64,000 bases of DNA from Chitinophaga flava. GTDB lineage: Bacteria > Bacteroidota > Bacteroidia > Chitinophagales > Chitinophagaceae. Within the stretch, counting starts at the first letter, position 1. Each line of letters begins with the position of its first letter. This document shows positions 9,657 through 18,099 of the stretch, one piece after another. Both the position numbers and the translations under genes were made by a program. The DNA is taken from the NCBI RefSeq assembly GCF_003308995.1, contig NZ_QFFJ01000002.1, positions 1,736,001 to 1,800,000 on the forward strand, in the 5' to 3' direction. The notes under the pieces are model-generated. The model saw nothing but the letters and a program-made list of their open reading frames with translations, did no database searches and had not been told where the DNA came from.

Positions 9657-10492
9657 AGTGCTATCCAGGAAGGAGGTGTCAGGTCTTTGGTGTCGATATT
9701 TTCAACGGCAAACCATTGACGCGGATAGATGACTGTTTTTCCTTCATATTGGCATAGCCAGGCTGCCCACCAGGCAAAGGAACTATTGGATATAATAAAA
9801 TGTTTGCAGTTTATCATGAGTTGCAGATAGAACTGAAATTTAGCATCATAATATTCTTCTGTTACAAAAAAGACATTTTTTGATTGATTAATATGGGCTT
9901 TACACCAGGGGATATCATCAGAAAAAACAAAATAGAACGGATCGGTAATAGTATGGTCGTAAAACAGGATACTCCGGGAAATATATTCAGCACTCACCAC
10001 GCCATGCAATTCAAGATTATTCAGATAATCACCCCGTCTTACATTGATCATGACCGCATTAACAGACCGGATCTTTTCTGCCAGCCCCAGCCATTTACCA
10101 CTTAATACTGTTCTAAACTGAAAGTCTTCCCGGATAATAGCCGTTATGGATTCAAAATATTTATAGGATTGCCAGTAACCTTCTGTGATAAGTATGCTGG
10201 ATGACGGGTCGTCTTCATCTAATACATGTAGTGCTTCTTCATTAAAATGGAAATGATCTTCCTGAAGTTCATACACCTCTTTAACGTTGGAGTAGTGCTC
10301 AATTTTATCCTCCTGCAAAATGTTTTCCCCTAATCTAAAGATGTCCAGGTCAAATGTTCTGTTACATTGGGGGTGATTATAATAGCTTTTGTTAAAATAC
10401 AGCGGCACTTTATATTTAAGTGACAGGAATCTCCCAAATGCATACTGAAACATTTGGTTTCCAATGCCACCTTTGAATCTGATAACGATCAT
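9653..10492 (-). CDS. GT11 family glycosyltransferase (alpha-1,2-fucosyltransferase-like)
   Basis: A 279-residue enzyme with the three hallmark motifs of family GT11: KGGIGNQMFQYAFGRFLS at the N-terminus, NVRRGDYL near residue 150 (the GDP-fucose binding motif), and ISNSSFAWWAAWL near residue 240. Family members transfer fucose from GDP-fucose in alpha-1,2 linkage. It is the last gene of the left arm of the RiPP-like cluster and follows the LicD-LanC gene by 25 bases. In this context it probably adds fucose to a glycan built by the neighbouring transferases, on the peptide or on a carrier. Confidence 0.87.
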   Translation of the reverse strand: MIVIRFKGGIGNQMFQYAFGRFLSLKYKVPLYFNKSYYNHPQCNRTFDLDIFRLGENILQEDKIEHYSNVKEVYELQEDHFHFNEEALHVLDEDDPSSSILITEGYWQSYKYFESITAIIREDFQFRTVLSGKWLGLAEKIRSVNAVMINVRRGDYLNNLELHGVVSAEYISRSILFYDHTITDPFYFVFSDDIPWCKAHINQSKNVFFVTEEYYDAKFQFYLQLMINCKHFIISNSSFAWWAAWLCQYEGKTVIYPRQWFAVENIDTKDLTPPSWIAL

Positions 10493-10517
10493 GACAATGT
10501 TATTTCTCTTATGTATT

Positions 10518-11960
10518 TTATATTTCGAGCAGATTAATAAAAGCCTTCTTGTCCTCCGTTAGTTGAGACATCAGCATGAATCCCAAGCCTAACAAACCTT
10601 TGGTGGTATAGTCATGAATGTCGCAAAAGGAGATGAAGGGTCTGTACTCCATGATGGGTGTTGTTGTCAGGAATGTTGTCAATGATCCATTGATGTCTTC
10701 TGCAGACAGGAGTGTTTCATTGTGAAGATGTAACAGGTACTTGTGTTTTAACCGATGAAGGTGAGTTATATTGGTTTCATTTTCCTGAATAAGCATTTGC
10801 CGCTGGCATTCGTCGGTATAGCTGTTTTCCGGCAGATGATTTTTCCATTGCTTCAGATCTGCTGTAATGGGATTGTTGAACAGCTGAAGCAGGACACTGA
10901 TTTCGAAGAGTGAAGACGGCTTCGTTTGATCAGGGGCCCAGATAAGCTCCGCTTGTTTTTTTAACAGAGAGAGCTGGGCCAGATTATCCAGGGCGCCTCT
11001 TCTCTGGAGTAGGTAGGCCAATATCGACAACCGATCTGAGTGGCTTATGTTGGTATCAGCTGCAACACTTTCCAGGTATTGATCAATATCATGAAGATCA
11101 TCTGCCGGAATATCCAGGAAATTATGCTTCGCCAGATATTCCAGTCCCCAGCCAATTCCGCATAGACCTGAAGAAAAACCTATTCCTCCTCTACCATCAA
11201 GTTGTGCAAGCATTTTGTCCAGTAACAGGGAATAATAATTGAAGTATAAAGCATCTCCTGTGATGCGCCAGTAATGAGCAAAAAATATGGCGTATCCGGT
11301 GGTGCCGTCAGCGAGGCCAAAGGAGTGCTCATAGTGTGAAGCACAATAGAGAATGTCAGCAATACGACTTAATGCATACCGATATAAAGTGGCTGTATCA
11401 GGGGCCATGGTAATGCCTTCATCCATCTTTATCTTTTCCAGAACAACTTCTTCGTGAATAATATTCAGCGGACTATTCCAGGCCGACCATGTTTTATCCG
11501 GAACACGATAGTTTGGGCCATACATAGCCTGACAATATTCTTCGCTCTTTACAAGGACATTCACTTCCACGCCTTCAAACATGACTCTTTTACAACCTGA
11601 TAGTATAATGGAAGGTTCGTACGCCATTAGTCTTAGCGCGTTGCTGTATAGCCGGTGGAGGATTTCGACAATTTTATCTTCATAGGGATAGAACAGGTAA
11701 ATGTCAACATCATCTACTACTATATTGGTTATTTTGTTTCCCCAGTAATAACGTCTCGATACCGGTAGCAGAGCAACAAGTTGTTCGGCAGCAGCCTCGT
11801 TATTGCAGTATATGCCAATGTCAATATCGTTGTCATGAGGAATGATGCCATTATCTCTTACATAGCCCAGGCAAGATCCACTGGCCAGGAACCAGTAAAC
11901 GCCTGCTTCGTCTAATTTTTTAGCTGCTTTTCTCAAAGATTCAATTAAGTATTCGTGCAT
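10518..11960 (-). CDS. LicD-like phosphotransferase domain fused to a LanC-like domain
   Basis: A 480-residue two-domain protein. Residues 1-165 match the LicD/fukutin nucleotidyltransferase fold: ASGSCLGYVRDNGIIPHDND, with acidic residues Asp43, Asp45 and Asp47, and a later AMYGPNYRVP segment like the Y-G-x-x-Y of LicD. LicD enzymes transfer phosphocholine from CDP-choline to glycans. Residues 190-480 look like a LanC-type alpha/alpha toroid: GLADGTTGYAIFFAHYW, SSGLCGIGWGLEYLAKHNF near residue 266, and GLLGLGFML near the end. The W-C-x-G and C-H-G zinc motifs of true lanthionine cyclases are absent, so the second half is probably a binding module. I infer transfer of a phospho-aminoalcohol onto the peptide or its glycan. 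Confidence 0.75.
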   Translation of the reverse strand: MHEYLIESLRKAAKKLDEAGVYWFLASGSCLGYVRDNGIIPHDNDIDIGIYCNNEAAAEQLVALLPVSRRYYWGNKITNIVVDDVDIYLFYPYEDKIVEILHRLYSNALRLMAYEPSIILSGCKRVMFEGVEVNVLVKSEEYCQAMYGPNYRVPDKTWSAWNSPLNIIHEEVVLEKIKMDEGITMAPDTATLYRYALSRIADILYCASHYEHSFGLADGTTGYAIFFAHYWRITGDALYFNYYSLLLDKMLAQLDGRGGIGFSSGLCGIGWGLEYLAKHNFLDIPADDLHDIDQYLESVAADTNISHSDRLSILAYLLQRRGALDNLAQLSLLKKQAELIWAPDQTKPSSLFEISVLLQLFNNPITADLKQWKNHLPENSYTDECQRQMLIQENETNITHLHRLKHKYLLHLHNETLLSAEDINGSLTTFLTTTPIMEYRPFISFCDIHDYTTKGLLGLGFMLMSQLTEDKKAFINLLEI

Positions 11961-11995
11961 AACTATCGCGTGTTTTGGGTGTGGATGGAAGTTGT

Positions 11996-12736
11996 TTAGA
12001 AATAACGGCTGAAGGGAGGCTTAGACCTTATACATTGTTCTGCTTCTTTTTGCAGCAGTGCCTGTGCTTCCGTTGCATGTTCATTGTTTTCATGGCGCCG
12101 GTAACAATAAAGTACCTGGCTGCAGGATTGGGTGTTTTCAAGTCCTGCAATCTCCAGTAGTGGTAACATCAGTGCCATATCTCCGGTAAACGTCAGGAAA
12201 TCACCATTGTTATCTTTGAATGCATTGGCTGATGGGTCTTGCCGGAGTAATTCCCTGAATACTTTATACCTGAATGTTTTCAGGTGTGATGCTTTCCAGT
12301 CTGCCTTTCTCAGATCCTGAAAATCACTTTCCGAATATGCATGACAGTGGCCCAGGAAGCCGTAGTTGTCTATGTATTGCCCATAGGTAACCAGTGCTCC
12401 CTGATTGTGGTAGTAGTTGACGACCTGTAGTGAATATTCACCGATCAGAAAATCATCACCATCCACGATGGCAATAATATCTTCATCTTCAAAATCATTA
12501 TTAGTTAAACAAGACCATATATTCTTTAAGGGGCCATATCTTTCAGGATTATATTTCTTGCTGATATAATCAATATCATCAGGAATCAGATCAGAAGTGC
12601 CATCATCGGAGCAATCATCCAGGAAATGAACTGTATACAAATTGTATTGCTGGGATAATAAGGCCTGCAGGCAGCGTTCAATGTGGTTCCGTACATTCCG
12701 GAAAGGAACAATAATGTGTATATTAAATTCTTGCAT
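11996..12736 (-). CDS. GT2 family glycosyltransferase
   Basis: A 246-residue single-domain enzyme of the GT-A fold. It begins with IHIIVPFRNVRNHIERCLQA and FLDDCSDDGTSD, and has the metal-binding motif IVDGDDFL near residue 92, all typical of family GT2. It has no membrane segment, so it acts in the cytoplasm. It sits between the GT4-GT2 fusion and the LicD-LanC gene, with 27 and 35 base gaps, in the left-arm operon. Donor and acceptor cannot be read from sequence. Confidence 0.87.
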   Translation of the reverse strand: MQEFNIHIIVPFRNVRNHIERCLQALLSQQYNLYTVHFLDDCSDDGTSDLIPDDIDYISKKYNPERYGPLKNIWSCLTNNDFEDEDIIAIVDGDDFLIGEYSLQVVNYYHNQGALVTYGQYIDNYGFLGHCHAYSESDFQDLRKADWKASHLKTFRYKVFRELLRQDPSANAFKDNNGDFLTFTGDMALMLPLLEIAGLENTQSCSQVLYCYRRHENNEHATEAQALLQKEAEQCIRSKPPFSRYF

Positions 12737-12763
12737 GGATTAAATATTCAGAAAAACAGATTG

Positions 12764-14674
12764 TTATAACTTTTTTTGCCAGTTGAAAAGTTGTTTGTCG
12801 AAATCTCTGCCCCAGTCCGGATTGATGTAATGATGTGCTGGCGGATGAAGTATTTCTTCGCGGAGATGTTCATTCAATCGTCTCGCTTTTAACGAACGTT
12901 TGGCATTCCCTTTTTTATCCATTTCACGGTGAATGACGATGGCATTGTTGCTGTAAATCTCTTTTATGCCGATACCCTGCAGTTTTGCCCTGAGGTTATC
13001 GTCTTCACCTCCCCAGGTTGCATAGGACTCTGTATATCCGCCTACTTTTTCCAGATGTGCTTTGCGCATCATAATACTGCCGTAGGGCTGAAAACTGATC
13101 TGGCCGGCGTTTTCGGCGTTGATTTCTTCATTAAAATCCATGAATGTCACTTTTCCAATGGCATAGTAATGTTCCCTTCCGGCCATCTTATTCCAAAGAA
13201 TGGAGATCACATCCGTATGAAGTTCACATTCAGGATCTATTACCATCACTGTTTCATAAGCAGCATGTCTGATTCCTACGTTCCAGGCCTTGCAAGGGTT
13301 TCGCCAAGGATGCTCCTGTTCGTTTACAATCACTTTCCAGTGGATGGATGGGTAGTTGCTAATGAGCTGCAGGAGGCCTTCCTGTTCACTAGGTTCATCC
13401 ATGACAATAATTACCTCTATGCCTTCCCGTTGAAAATAAGGTGCGTTTACAGGCAACACTTTACTAAAATCAGCCAGTTTCCTGTAATAGGAAAGAATAA
13501 GGCTAACCCTGAAAGGAGCAACAGTAGCTGGTATTACACCGGATGCCGGTGGCTGAGCGGTAAATAGTCTGTTGATAGATGGATGGATATGGTCTTCCTC
13601 CGCTACCTTGGTGCGCAGGGTACCATCGGTGGGATGAGTGGCCCCGAGGATTTTTTTAAAGGTATGTATAAGAAGATCTGCTGACGGGATATGATTTACG
13701 ACCGGCAGTTTGATAGTCTTGTCATGTGACTCAAAATCCTGGAAGAAAAAGGTATCTGGCAGGATGACAGGAACATCGTGTGTAGTTACCTGTGATAGAA
13801 GAAAGTGATTACGTGCCCCCGGATACAGGATTAATGCAACATCGGCAATGTCGAAAAAAGGGCTGATCAGATGTAAAGGAAGACTGCCAATAAACGTAAT
13901 GTCTTTCCAGTGGCCATATCCAGCGGACAATCCATCTCCCGGTATATTGTCACCGGCTATAATAAGTTTTGCCTCTGGCAACTCGTTTTTTAAACGGGCA
14001 AATGCTCCAATTACCGCCTGCAGACATTCTTTGTTGTTTTCTTCGCAGATGTAAAATATAATGCTGTTGCTGTTATGGATACCCAGATTCCGGAGGAGTT
14101 CTTCTCCGGAAGGTGCATGGCCTGATAAACGCGGCGCCGGAACAGGCAACAAGCATAGTTTATTTTCCGGAAAAGAATATTCATCTGCCAGGGTGTTGAA
14201 CATTAATTTGCTATTGCAGACAATGGTATCTGCCTGATGGATGAAAGTTGCTTCGGTGGCTTTCTCTCCATGAAGTAATGTATGGAACAGTGAGGTGGTA
14301 TCCATATCATAGATGATATGACTTTCCATATATTCCTTGATAATACTTGCCAGATAAGCCAGCTCGGGCTGATTAATATAAAAAATGTCGGCCTCTGTTA
14401 CTTCAAAGTACTGGTCTATCAGGCAACAGGCGGCAAACAGATAGGTAGCCGGGATTGTAGAATCAGGCATCTCCTGTAGCGGAGAGGGTATTTTCAACAG
14501 ACTCTCCCCGTTGGTGCGTTCCAGTGAGATATGACTGATTTCACGGGTATTCAGCTGTATTTTAATAACCGGCAGGTTAGCGCTTTGCGCCGCAGAATGG
14601 AATGAGAAGATGTTGGACATTTCTGCGCGATTATTATCAGTAATGCCTTCAATATGGAGGAAGAATATTCTCAT
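12764..14674 (-). CDS. Two-domain glycosyltransferase (GT4-like plus GT2/galactosyltransferase-like)
   Basis: A 636-residue fusion. Residues 1-360 resemble a GT-B (GT4-like) transferase, with an N-terminal domain containing IIYDMDTTSL and a nucleotide-sugar domain (IIFYICEENNKECLQAVIGA, then ITFIGSLPLHLISPFF). The E-x7-E motif of active GT4 enzymes is not clear, so this half may be weak or inactive. Residues 385-636 are a GT-A domain: VSLILSYYR, AWNVGIRHAAYETVMVIDPE, and the galactosyltransferase motif TWGGEDDNLRAKL. The start overlaps the upstream gene by 26 bases, consistent with coupled translation. It probably builds or extends the glycan of this locus. Confidence 0.78.
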   Translation of the reverse strand: MRIFFLHIEGITDNNRAEMSNIFSFHSAAQSANLPVIKIQLNTREISHISLERTNGESLLKIPSPLQEMPDSTIPATYLFAACCLIDQYFEVTEADIFYINQPELAYLASIIKEYMESHIIYDMDTTSLFHTLLHGEKATEATFIHQADTIVCNSKLMFNTLADEYSFPENKLCLLPVPAPRLSGHAPSGEELLRNLGIHNSNSIIFYICEENNKECLQAVIGAFARLKNELPEAKLIIAGDNIPGDGLSAGYGHWKDITFIGSLPLHLISPFFDIADVALILYPGARNHFLLSQVTTHDVPVILPDTFFFQDFESHDKTIKLPVVNHIPSADLLIHTFKKILGATHPTDGTLRTKVAEEDHIHPSINRLFTAQPPASGVIPATVAPFRVSLILSYYRKLADFSKVLPVNAPYFQREGIEVIIVMDEPSEQEGLLQLISNYPSIHWKVIVNEQEHPWRNPCKAWNVGIRHAAYETVMVIDPECELHTDVISILWNKMAGREHYYAIGKVTFMDFNEEINAENAGQISFQPYGSIMMRKAHLEKVGGYTESYATWGGEDDNLRAKLQGIGIKEIYSNNAIVIHREMDKKGNAKRSLKARRLNEHLREEILHPPAHHYINPDWGRDFDKQLFNWQKKL

Positions 14675-15413
14675 TATTAAATCCCATTAAAGTATTTAAG
14701 TAAATATGCTGGTTTTGTTTGGAGTAGTCTTCGCTGTAGGGTCTTGAATTAACTCCGCGTTCATGATATAGGTGATACAAAGGGCCGGGTAGCCTGATGA
14801 TACGGGCACCCTTCTTTTTTAGCCGATAGTACCGTTCCTTGTCTTCCGGCCCCCAGCCCAGCAATTGTTCATTTTCAAAGCCATTGTCAAGGGCCCATTG
14901 GCGATTTATTCCGATGATTCCTCCAACGGTTCCCTTAAACCAGGGCGTACTGGCGTATGGATATTGTTCAAACCATTGGAAGTTGTTTATCTTCCTATAG
15001 ATATTTGAATAAAATTTGTTCACCAGGTAAGAACGCCCGTCAAATGGGTATACCAGTGCATGTGGATGTAAGCGAAGCAGTGCTGCTGCTCTGCTGATAT
15101 TTTCCGGAGGAACGATGATGTCCGTATCATAAAAGAAAACGATTTTCTGTTGCGCTTTATTCAGCAGCATGTTCCTATACCGGGTGAGATGTAGTATTTC
15201 CTGCGAGTCTTCCACAAATTCATAGTCGGCGGCAAACTGTGTGATGGTAGCGGGAGATATCCGGGAAGTTGTACCCGTTTCAAGTATGGTGATATTCGTG
15301 CTGAAGTGTTGCCGGATAAAGCTTAAAATAGTAACAAGGTTGTTTATCCGGTCGTTACTGTCTATTCTGCAAAAGATCAGGAAATTCACATCGTTCATAT
15401 CCAGTTTCGTCAT
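14649..15413 (-). CDS. Glycosyltransferase, GT2/GT27-like
   Basis: A 254-residue GT-A enzyme. I start it at 15413 because this ATG overlaps the stop of the upstream LanC-like gene as ATGA; the frame is open further upstream but that region is inside the neighbour. Motifs are VFFYDTDIIVPP (a D-x-D type metal site near residue 103), an acceptor-side G-x-x-G-G-I-I-G, and GWGPEDKERYYRLKKKGARI near residue 205, the W-G-x-E-D motif of galactosyltransferase-like GT2 enzymes. It lacks membrane segments. Confidence 0.83.
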   Translation of the reverse strand: MTKLDMNDVNFLIFCRIDSNDRINNLVTILSFIRQHFSTNITILETGTTSRISPATITQFAADYEFVEDSQEILHLTRYRNMLLNKAQQKIVFFYDTDIIVPPENISRAAALLRLHPHALVYPFDGRSYLVNKFYSNIYRKINNFQWFEQYPYASTPWFKGTVGGIIGINRQWALDNGFENEQLLGWGPEDKERYYRLKKKGARIIRLPGPLYHLYHERGVNSRPYSEDYSKQNQHIYLNTLMGFNNENILPPY

Positions 15414-16447
15414 GAGATGAATGGGTTTTCCGTAAAAAGATGAATTGCTTTTGCATCCCAATAATAACCGGGTAGCTGTTGATGTGCCGGCATTGTAATA
15501 TCCAGCAGCAGATGGCCTGATTCGGCTAATTGTATCAGTTGTGTGGAAACGGACTTTCTTCTGCTGTTGTTGTTCAGTAATAAAGTGCTTTCCAGTGTTT
15601 GACAGGCGTTTAGAACGAGTTTGTTTCTGAGCACAGTCATTTCTGTTGAATCAGCCTTTATCTTCCGCTGGAGTAGGGCATAGGTGCAGTTCCATTCCTG
15701 TTCATATATGTCCGCATCATCGATGAGCATATTTGTATCCGGAAAGGGAGGCGCCGGTATTGTATGGAGGAATTCAATTGTTAAGCTTGCAAAATGATCC
15801 GCTGCCGGCAGGTGATTTTTAACCTGGTGTAGTAATGACAGGAACGGTGATTGGTAATGAGAGATCTCCGGGAGTTCTTTGTGCTCATTTAATATGTCCA
15901 TTACTTTGTTGATGATGAGCAGTAGAAACTCGTCTCTCATTAATAACTCCACCTGATTGTTTTCCGAAACAGACTTATAATGTTCCATAATATAAATCAG
16001 GCTGCTGAGTAAAATGTTCAGCTCCTCTTTGATATTATTACTATCTCCTCTGGAAATACGTTCAATTTCGTGATGCATGCTCCTGTCAATGAAAGAGACC
16101 ATCTCTTTGGTGTTTTCCATATCGAAGAACTGTTTCCTTTGCAGGAACATAATCATCCATCCTATGCCAGTGAGACTGTTTAGTAGATCCGGATTGGTGG
16201 TGTCATGCAGGATGGCTTCCCCGAAAATGCTGCTGATGGCATGGATGCCGAAATGTCCATATGATGGTTTTTCTGCTAGTACAGCATAACGGCAACAAAA
16301 AGCTGCGGCGAGTAATTTTCCTTGTAACCCTACTGGCTGAATTGATTGTATGTTTAACACTAATACCTGTGCAATACGGTCCAGTAGTTCATTGTGTGAC
16401 AGACGGGTATGGGCAGGATATATATGATCTCTTTCTTCAGTTTTCAT
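15410..16447 (-). CDS. LanC-like protein without zinc-site motifs
   Basis: A 345-residue, helix-rich protein, the first gene of the left arm. The best landmark is LLNSLTGIGWMIMFLQRKQF near residues 85-105, which matches the G-x-x-G-I-G-W inner-helix motif seen in LanC-like toroids and in the neighbouring LicD-LanC fusion. The Cys and Cys-His ligands that hold catalytic zinc in lanthionine cyclases are not seen. It probably has a scaffold or substrate-binding role; cyclisation by this protein is unlikely. The assignment rests on one motif and on context. Its start faces a 1-kb gene-free region. Confidence 0.55.
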   Translation of the reverse strand: MKTEERDHIYPAHTRLSHNELLDRIAQVLVLNIQSIQPVGLQGKLLAAAFCCRYAVLAEKPSYGHFGIHAISSIFGEAILHDTTNPDLLNSLTGIGWMIMFLQRKQFFDMENTKEMVSFIDRSMHHEIERISRGDSNNIKEELNILLSSLIYIMEHYKSVSENNQVELLMRDEFLLLIINKVMDILNEHKELPEISHYQSPFLSLLHQVKNHLPAADHFASLTIEFLHTIPAPPFPDTNMLIDDADIYEQEWNCTYALLQRKIKADSTEMTVLRNKLVLNACQTLESTLLLNNNSRRKSVSTQLIQLAESGHLLLDITMPAHQQLPGYYWDAKAIHLFTENPFIS

Positions 16448-17382
16448 GACTAGATTTAAAACAGGATGGATTGGTAAGAAAAAAAATCAGATAAAAAGGG
16501 TTTGTAGTTGAGATCTTTTCTTGTTCACTAATATTATATGATCAGGTTAAATATTCCTGTATGGAATAGGGTATAAAAACTAATTGCTTGTAAATATATA
16601 AACTTTCAATTAACAAACTATTGAATCTAAAATTTCTGAATAAAAATGATAATTGCTGTTGCGTTTTTATGAATCGAATGTGTTAAAGGTATATTAAGTT
16701 GTGTGCTTTCTTATCAAGGGAAAATAATTTTTCATTCTCTGTAATTCAATGTGGTAGCATGTTTTGTTGGTGTTGTGTTTTATGTGATGATAAGTAATGT
16801 TTGTTTTTGCGGGAATGAATTATTTTTTTTCTGAAAAAAAAGTATCTTTAAAAAAGTTTACAAACACTATCCGAAAATTTACAATTAATTGTACCAATAC
16901 CCGTAAAAACAAAAAAAGTTAATCTGCAATCTGAACAATGATGAAATCTACAGTGTTAATCAAACCCGTTAGTAATAAATCGATTTTATAGGAAGACTTT
17001 ATGATAAAAGGTAACGATGAGAGAGAGCTATAAAGTTTTCATGGAATGTCTGTGCCCATCCTGTTTTTCTGCGAAAGAAATTCCGGATATACCTGGTGTA
17101 AGTCATGTTGAACAATAGTATGTAATTCCGCGAACGCACGCAGCATATTGGAGTATCCATGAATTTCCGCATTGCCGAACAATGATTTTTTAATTCAGTA
17201 AACCCGTTTAAAAATACCGTTCATTCGTCTGTTCCGGACAGACGATATTGGCAGCGTTTTTCCTGCTGTAGCCATTTCGTATATAATAATTCTTTTCATA
17301 TAGGTTGTCTGTTATGCTGCACTGGTGGCCGCACAGGGAAGCGTTGTGCATATAATTTTATGCATACAGGATACCTATGTCT
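16448..17382. other. Gene-free, AT-rich divergent control region
   Basis: About 0.9 kb between the left arm and the degenerate repeat before the precursor genes. It is very rich in A and T from 16,450 to 16,950 and less so afterwards. I see only short frames, among them a 33-codon one at 17017-17118 whose peptide contains C-L-C-P-S-C, with no clear relative. An imperfect inverted repeat lies around 17,346-17,369 (TGCATA ... TATGCA). No convincing promoter match (TTTG / TAnnTTTG) was found by eye. It must hold the promoters of both arms. Confidence 0.5.
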
Positions 17383-17492
17383 CATCATATTATAAGATTG
17401 TTGGCCGACAAAGAGTTGCTTGACTGTTTTAACACAAGATAGGGCATGCCGTAACCCGATTAAATGAGGCGTTATTAAGAAAACTTCAAAGT
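17383..17492 (+). repeat. Diverged copy of the inter-precursor spacer
   Basis: This 110-base segment matches the spacers between the precursor genes: it contains TCATCATATTATAAGAT near its start and GCATGCCGTAACCCGAT further on, like the spacer before the third precursor. In the other spacers this sequence follows a precursor stop codon. Its presence ahead of the first gene suggests that an upstream precursor copy was lost, leaving its 3' flank, or that the unit includes its 5' flank. The hairpin part is more degraded here. Confidence 0.65.
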
Positions 17493-17687
17493 ATGAAAAA
17501 GAAATTAAGCCTGAATCTGGGAAACATCAACGAAATGATGTCAAGAGAACAAATGAGAACTGTAATCGGTGGTAGCGATTGCGACTACGGTAACAAATGT
17601 AAGGGTACCTGCGAAAATGGTAAAACCTGCGCAGTTTCCCCAGCATGTACTCAGTGCTCCTGCGGAGATGGTGGCAAAGGCTGCTAA
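17493..17687 (+). CDS. GG-leader precursor peptide 1, eight-cysteine core
   Basis: A 64-residue peptide. Residues 1-27 form a leader (MKKKLSLNLGNINEMM..., ending TVIGG) of the type found in Bacteroidota natural-product precursors, with Gly-Gly at 26-27 as the expected C39 peptidase site. The 37-residue core is rich in Gly, Thr, Ser and Lys and has eight Cys with spacing C-x5-C-x3-C-x5-C-x5-C-x2-C-x-C-x6-C. The spacing is shared by all three copies. Ser and Thr in the core are candidate glycosylation sites. The likely product is an exported peptide with up to four disulfides. Small size is supported by three parallel copies with the same frame. Confidence 0.9.
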   Translation: MKKKLSLNLGNINEMMSREQMRTVIGGSDCDYGNKCKGTCENGKTCAVSPACTQCSCGDGGKGC

Positions 17688-17705
17688 TTTGTATCATATT
17701 GTAAG

Positions 17706-17736
17706 ATCGTTAGCCAACATTTAGCTGGCTGACGAT
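17706..17736 (+). terminator. Hairpin after precursor 1
   Basis: A 13-pair stem (ATCGTTAGCCAAC / GCTGGCTGACGAT, with wobble pairs) and loop ATTTA, directly downstream of the stop. No long U tract follows, so it may attenuate or protect the 3' end of the precursor mRNA instead of ending transcription completely. Confidence 0.6.
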
Positions 17737-17795
17737 TTAATAGAGTGGGTCCGCTGTGATCCCAATAAACGAGGTATAACTTTAAAATATTAATC

Positions 17796-17990
17796 ATGAA
17801 AAAGAAATTAAGTCTGAATCTGGGAAACATCAACGAAATGATGTCAAGAGAACAAATGAGAACTGTAATCGGTGGTAGCGATTGCGACTACGGTAACAAA
17901 TGTAAAGGTACCTGTTCAGAAGGTGTAACCTGCCGTGTTTCTCAGGCATGCACTCAGTGCTCCTGCGGAGATGGTGGTAAAGCCTGCTAA
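17796..17990 (+). CDS. GG-leader precursor peptide 2, eight-cysteine core
   Basis: A 64-residue peptide with a leader identical in protein sequence to that of copy 1; the first 100 bases differ at only one silent position that I can see. The core differs mainly in the middle (SEGVTCRVSQ in place of ENGKTCAVSP) and next to the last Cys, while all eight Cys keep their spacing. This contrast between a frozen leader and a changing core is what is expected if the leader is read by shared enzymes and the core is the bioactive part. It starts 108 bases after the stop of copy 1. Confidence 0.9.
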   Translation: MKKKLSLNLGNINEMMSREQMRTVIGGSDCDYGNKCKGTCSEGVTCRVSQACTQCSCGDGGKAC

Positions 17991-18001
17991 TTCGCATCAT
18001 A

Positions 18002-18046
18002 TTATAAGATCGTTAGTCAGCATTTAGCTGGCTGATGATCTTATAA
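18002..18046 (+). terminator. 20-pair hairpin after precursor 2
   Basis: The stem runs from 18002-18021 and 18027-18046 with loop ATTTA; 20 pairs, three of them G-U wobbles, including TTATAAGAT / ATCTTATAA at the base. It is the longest of the precursor hairpins. The wobble pairs at positions where copy 1 differs suggest that the structure is kept. AAAG follows instead of a U tract. Confidence 0.65.
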
Positions 18047-18099
18047 AGGGGGTATGCCGTAACCCGAATAAACGAGGTGTAATTTTTAAAATATTAAGT

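Noticed and set aside
12929..13567. A 212-codon frame antisense to the two-domain glycosyltransferase
   Set aside because: It is a shadow of the GT-A domain, which has clear motifs on the minus strand.
15410..16447. Catalytic lanthionine cyclase
   Set aside because: No Cys/Cys-His zinc ligands and no dehydratase (LanB) in the locus; only a LanC-like fold can be argued.
17017..17118. A 33-codon frame with C-L-C-P-S-C upstream of the precursor genes
   Set aside because: It has no leader-like sequence, no repeat partner and no clear start signal; a TAG ends it and the frame continues afterwards, so it may be decayed sequence.
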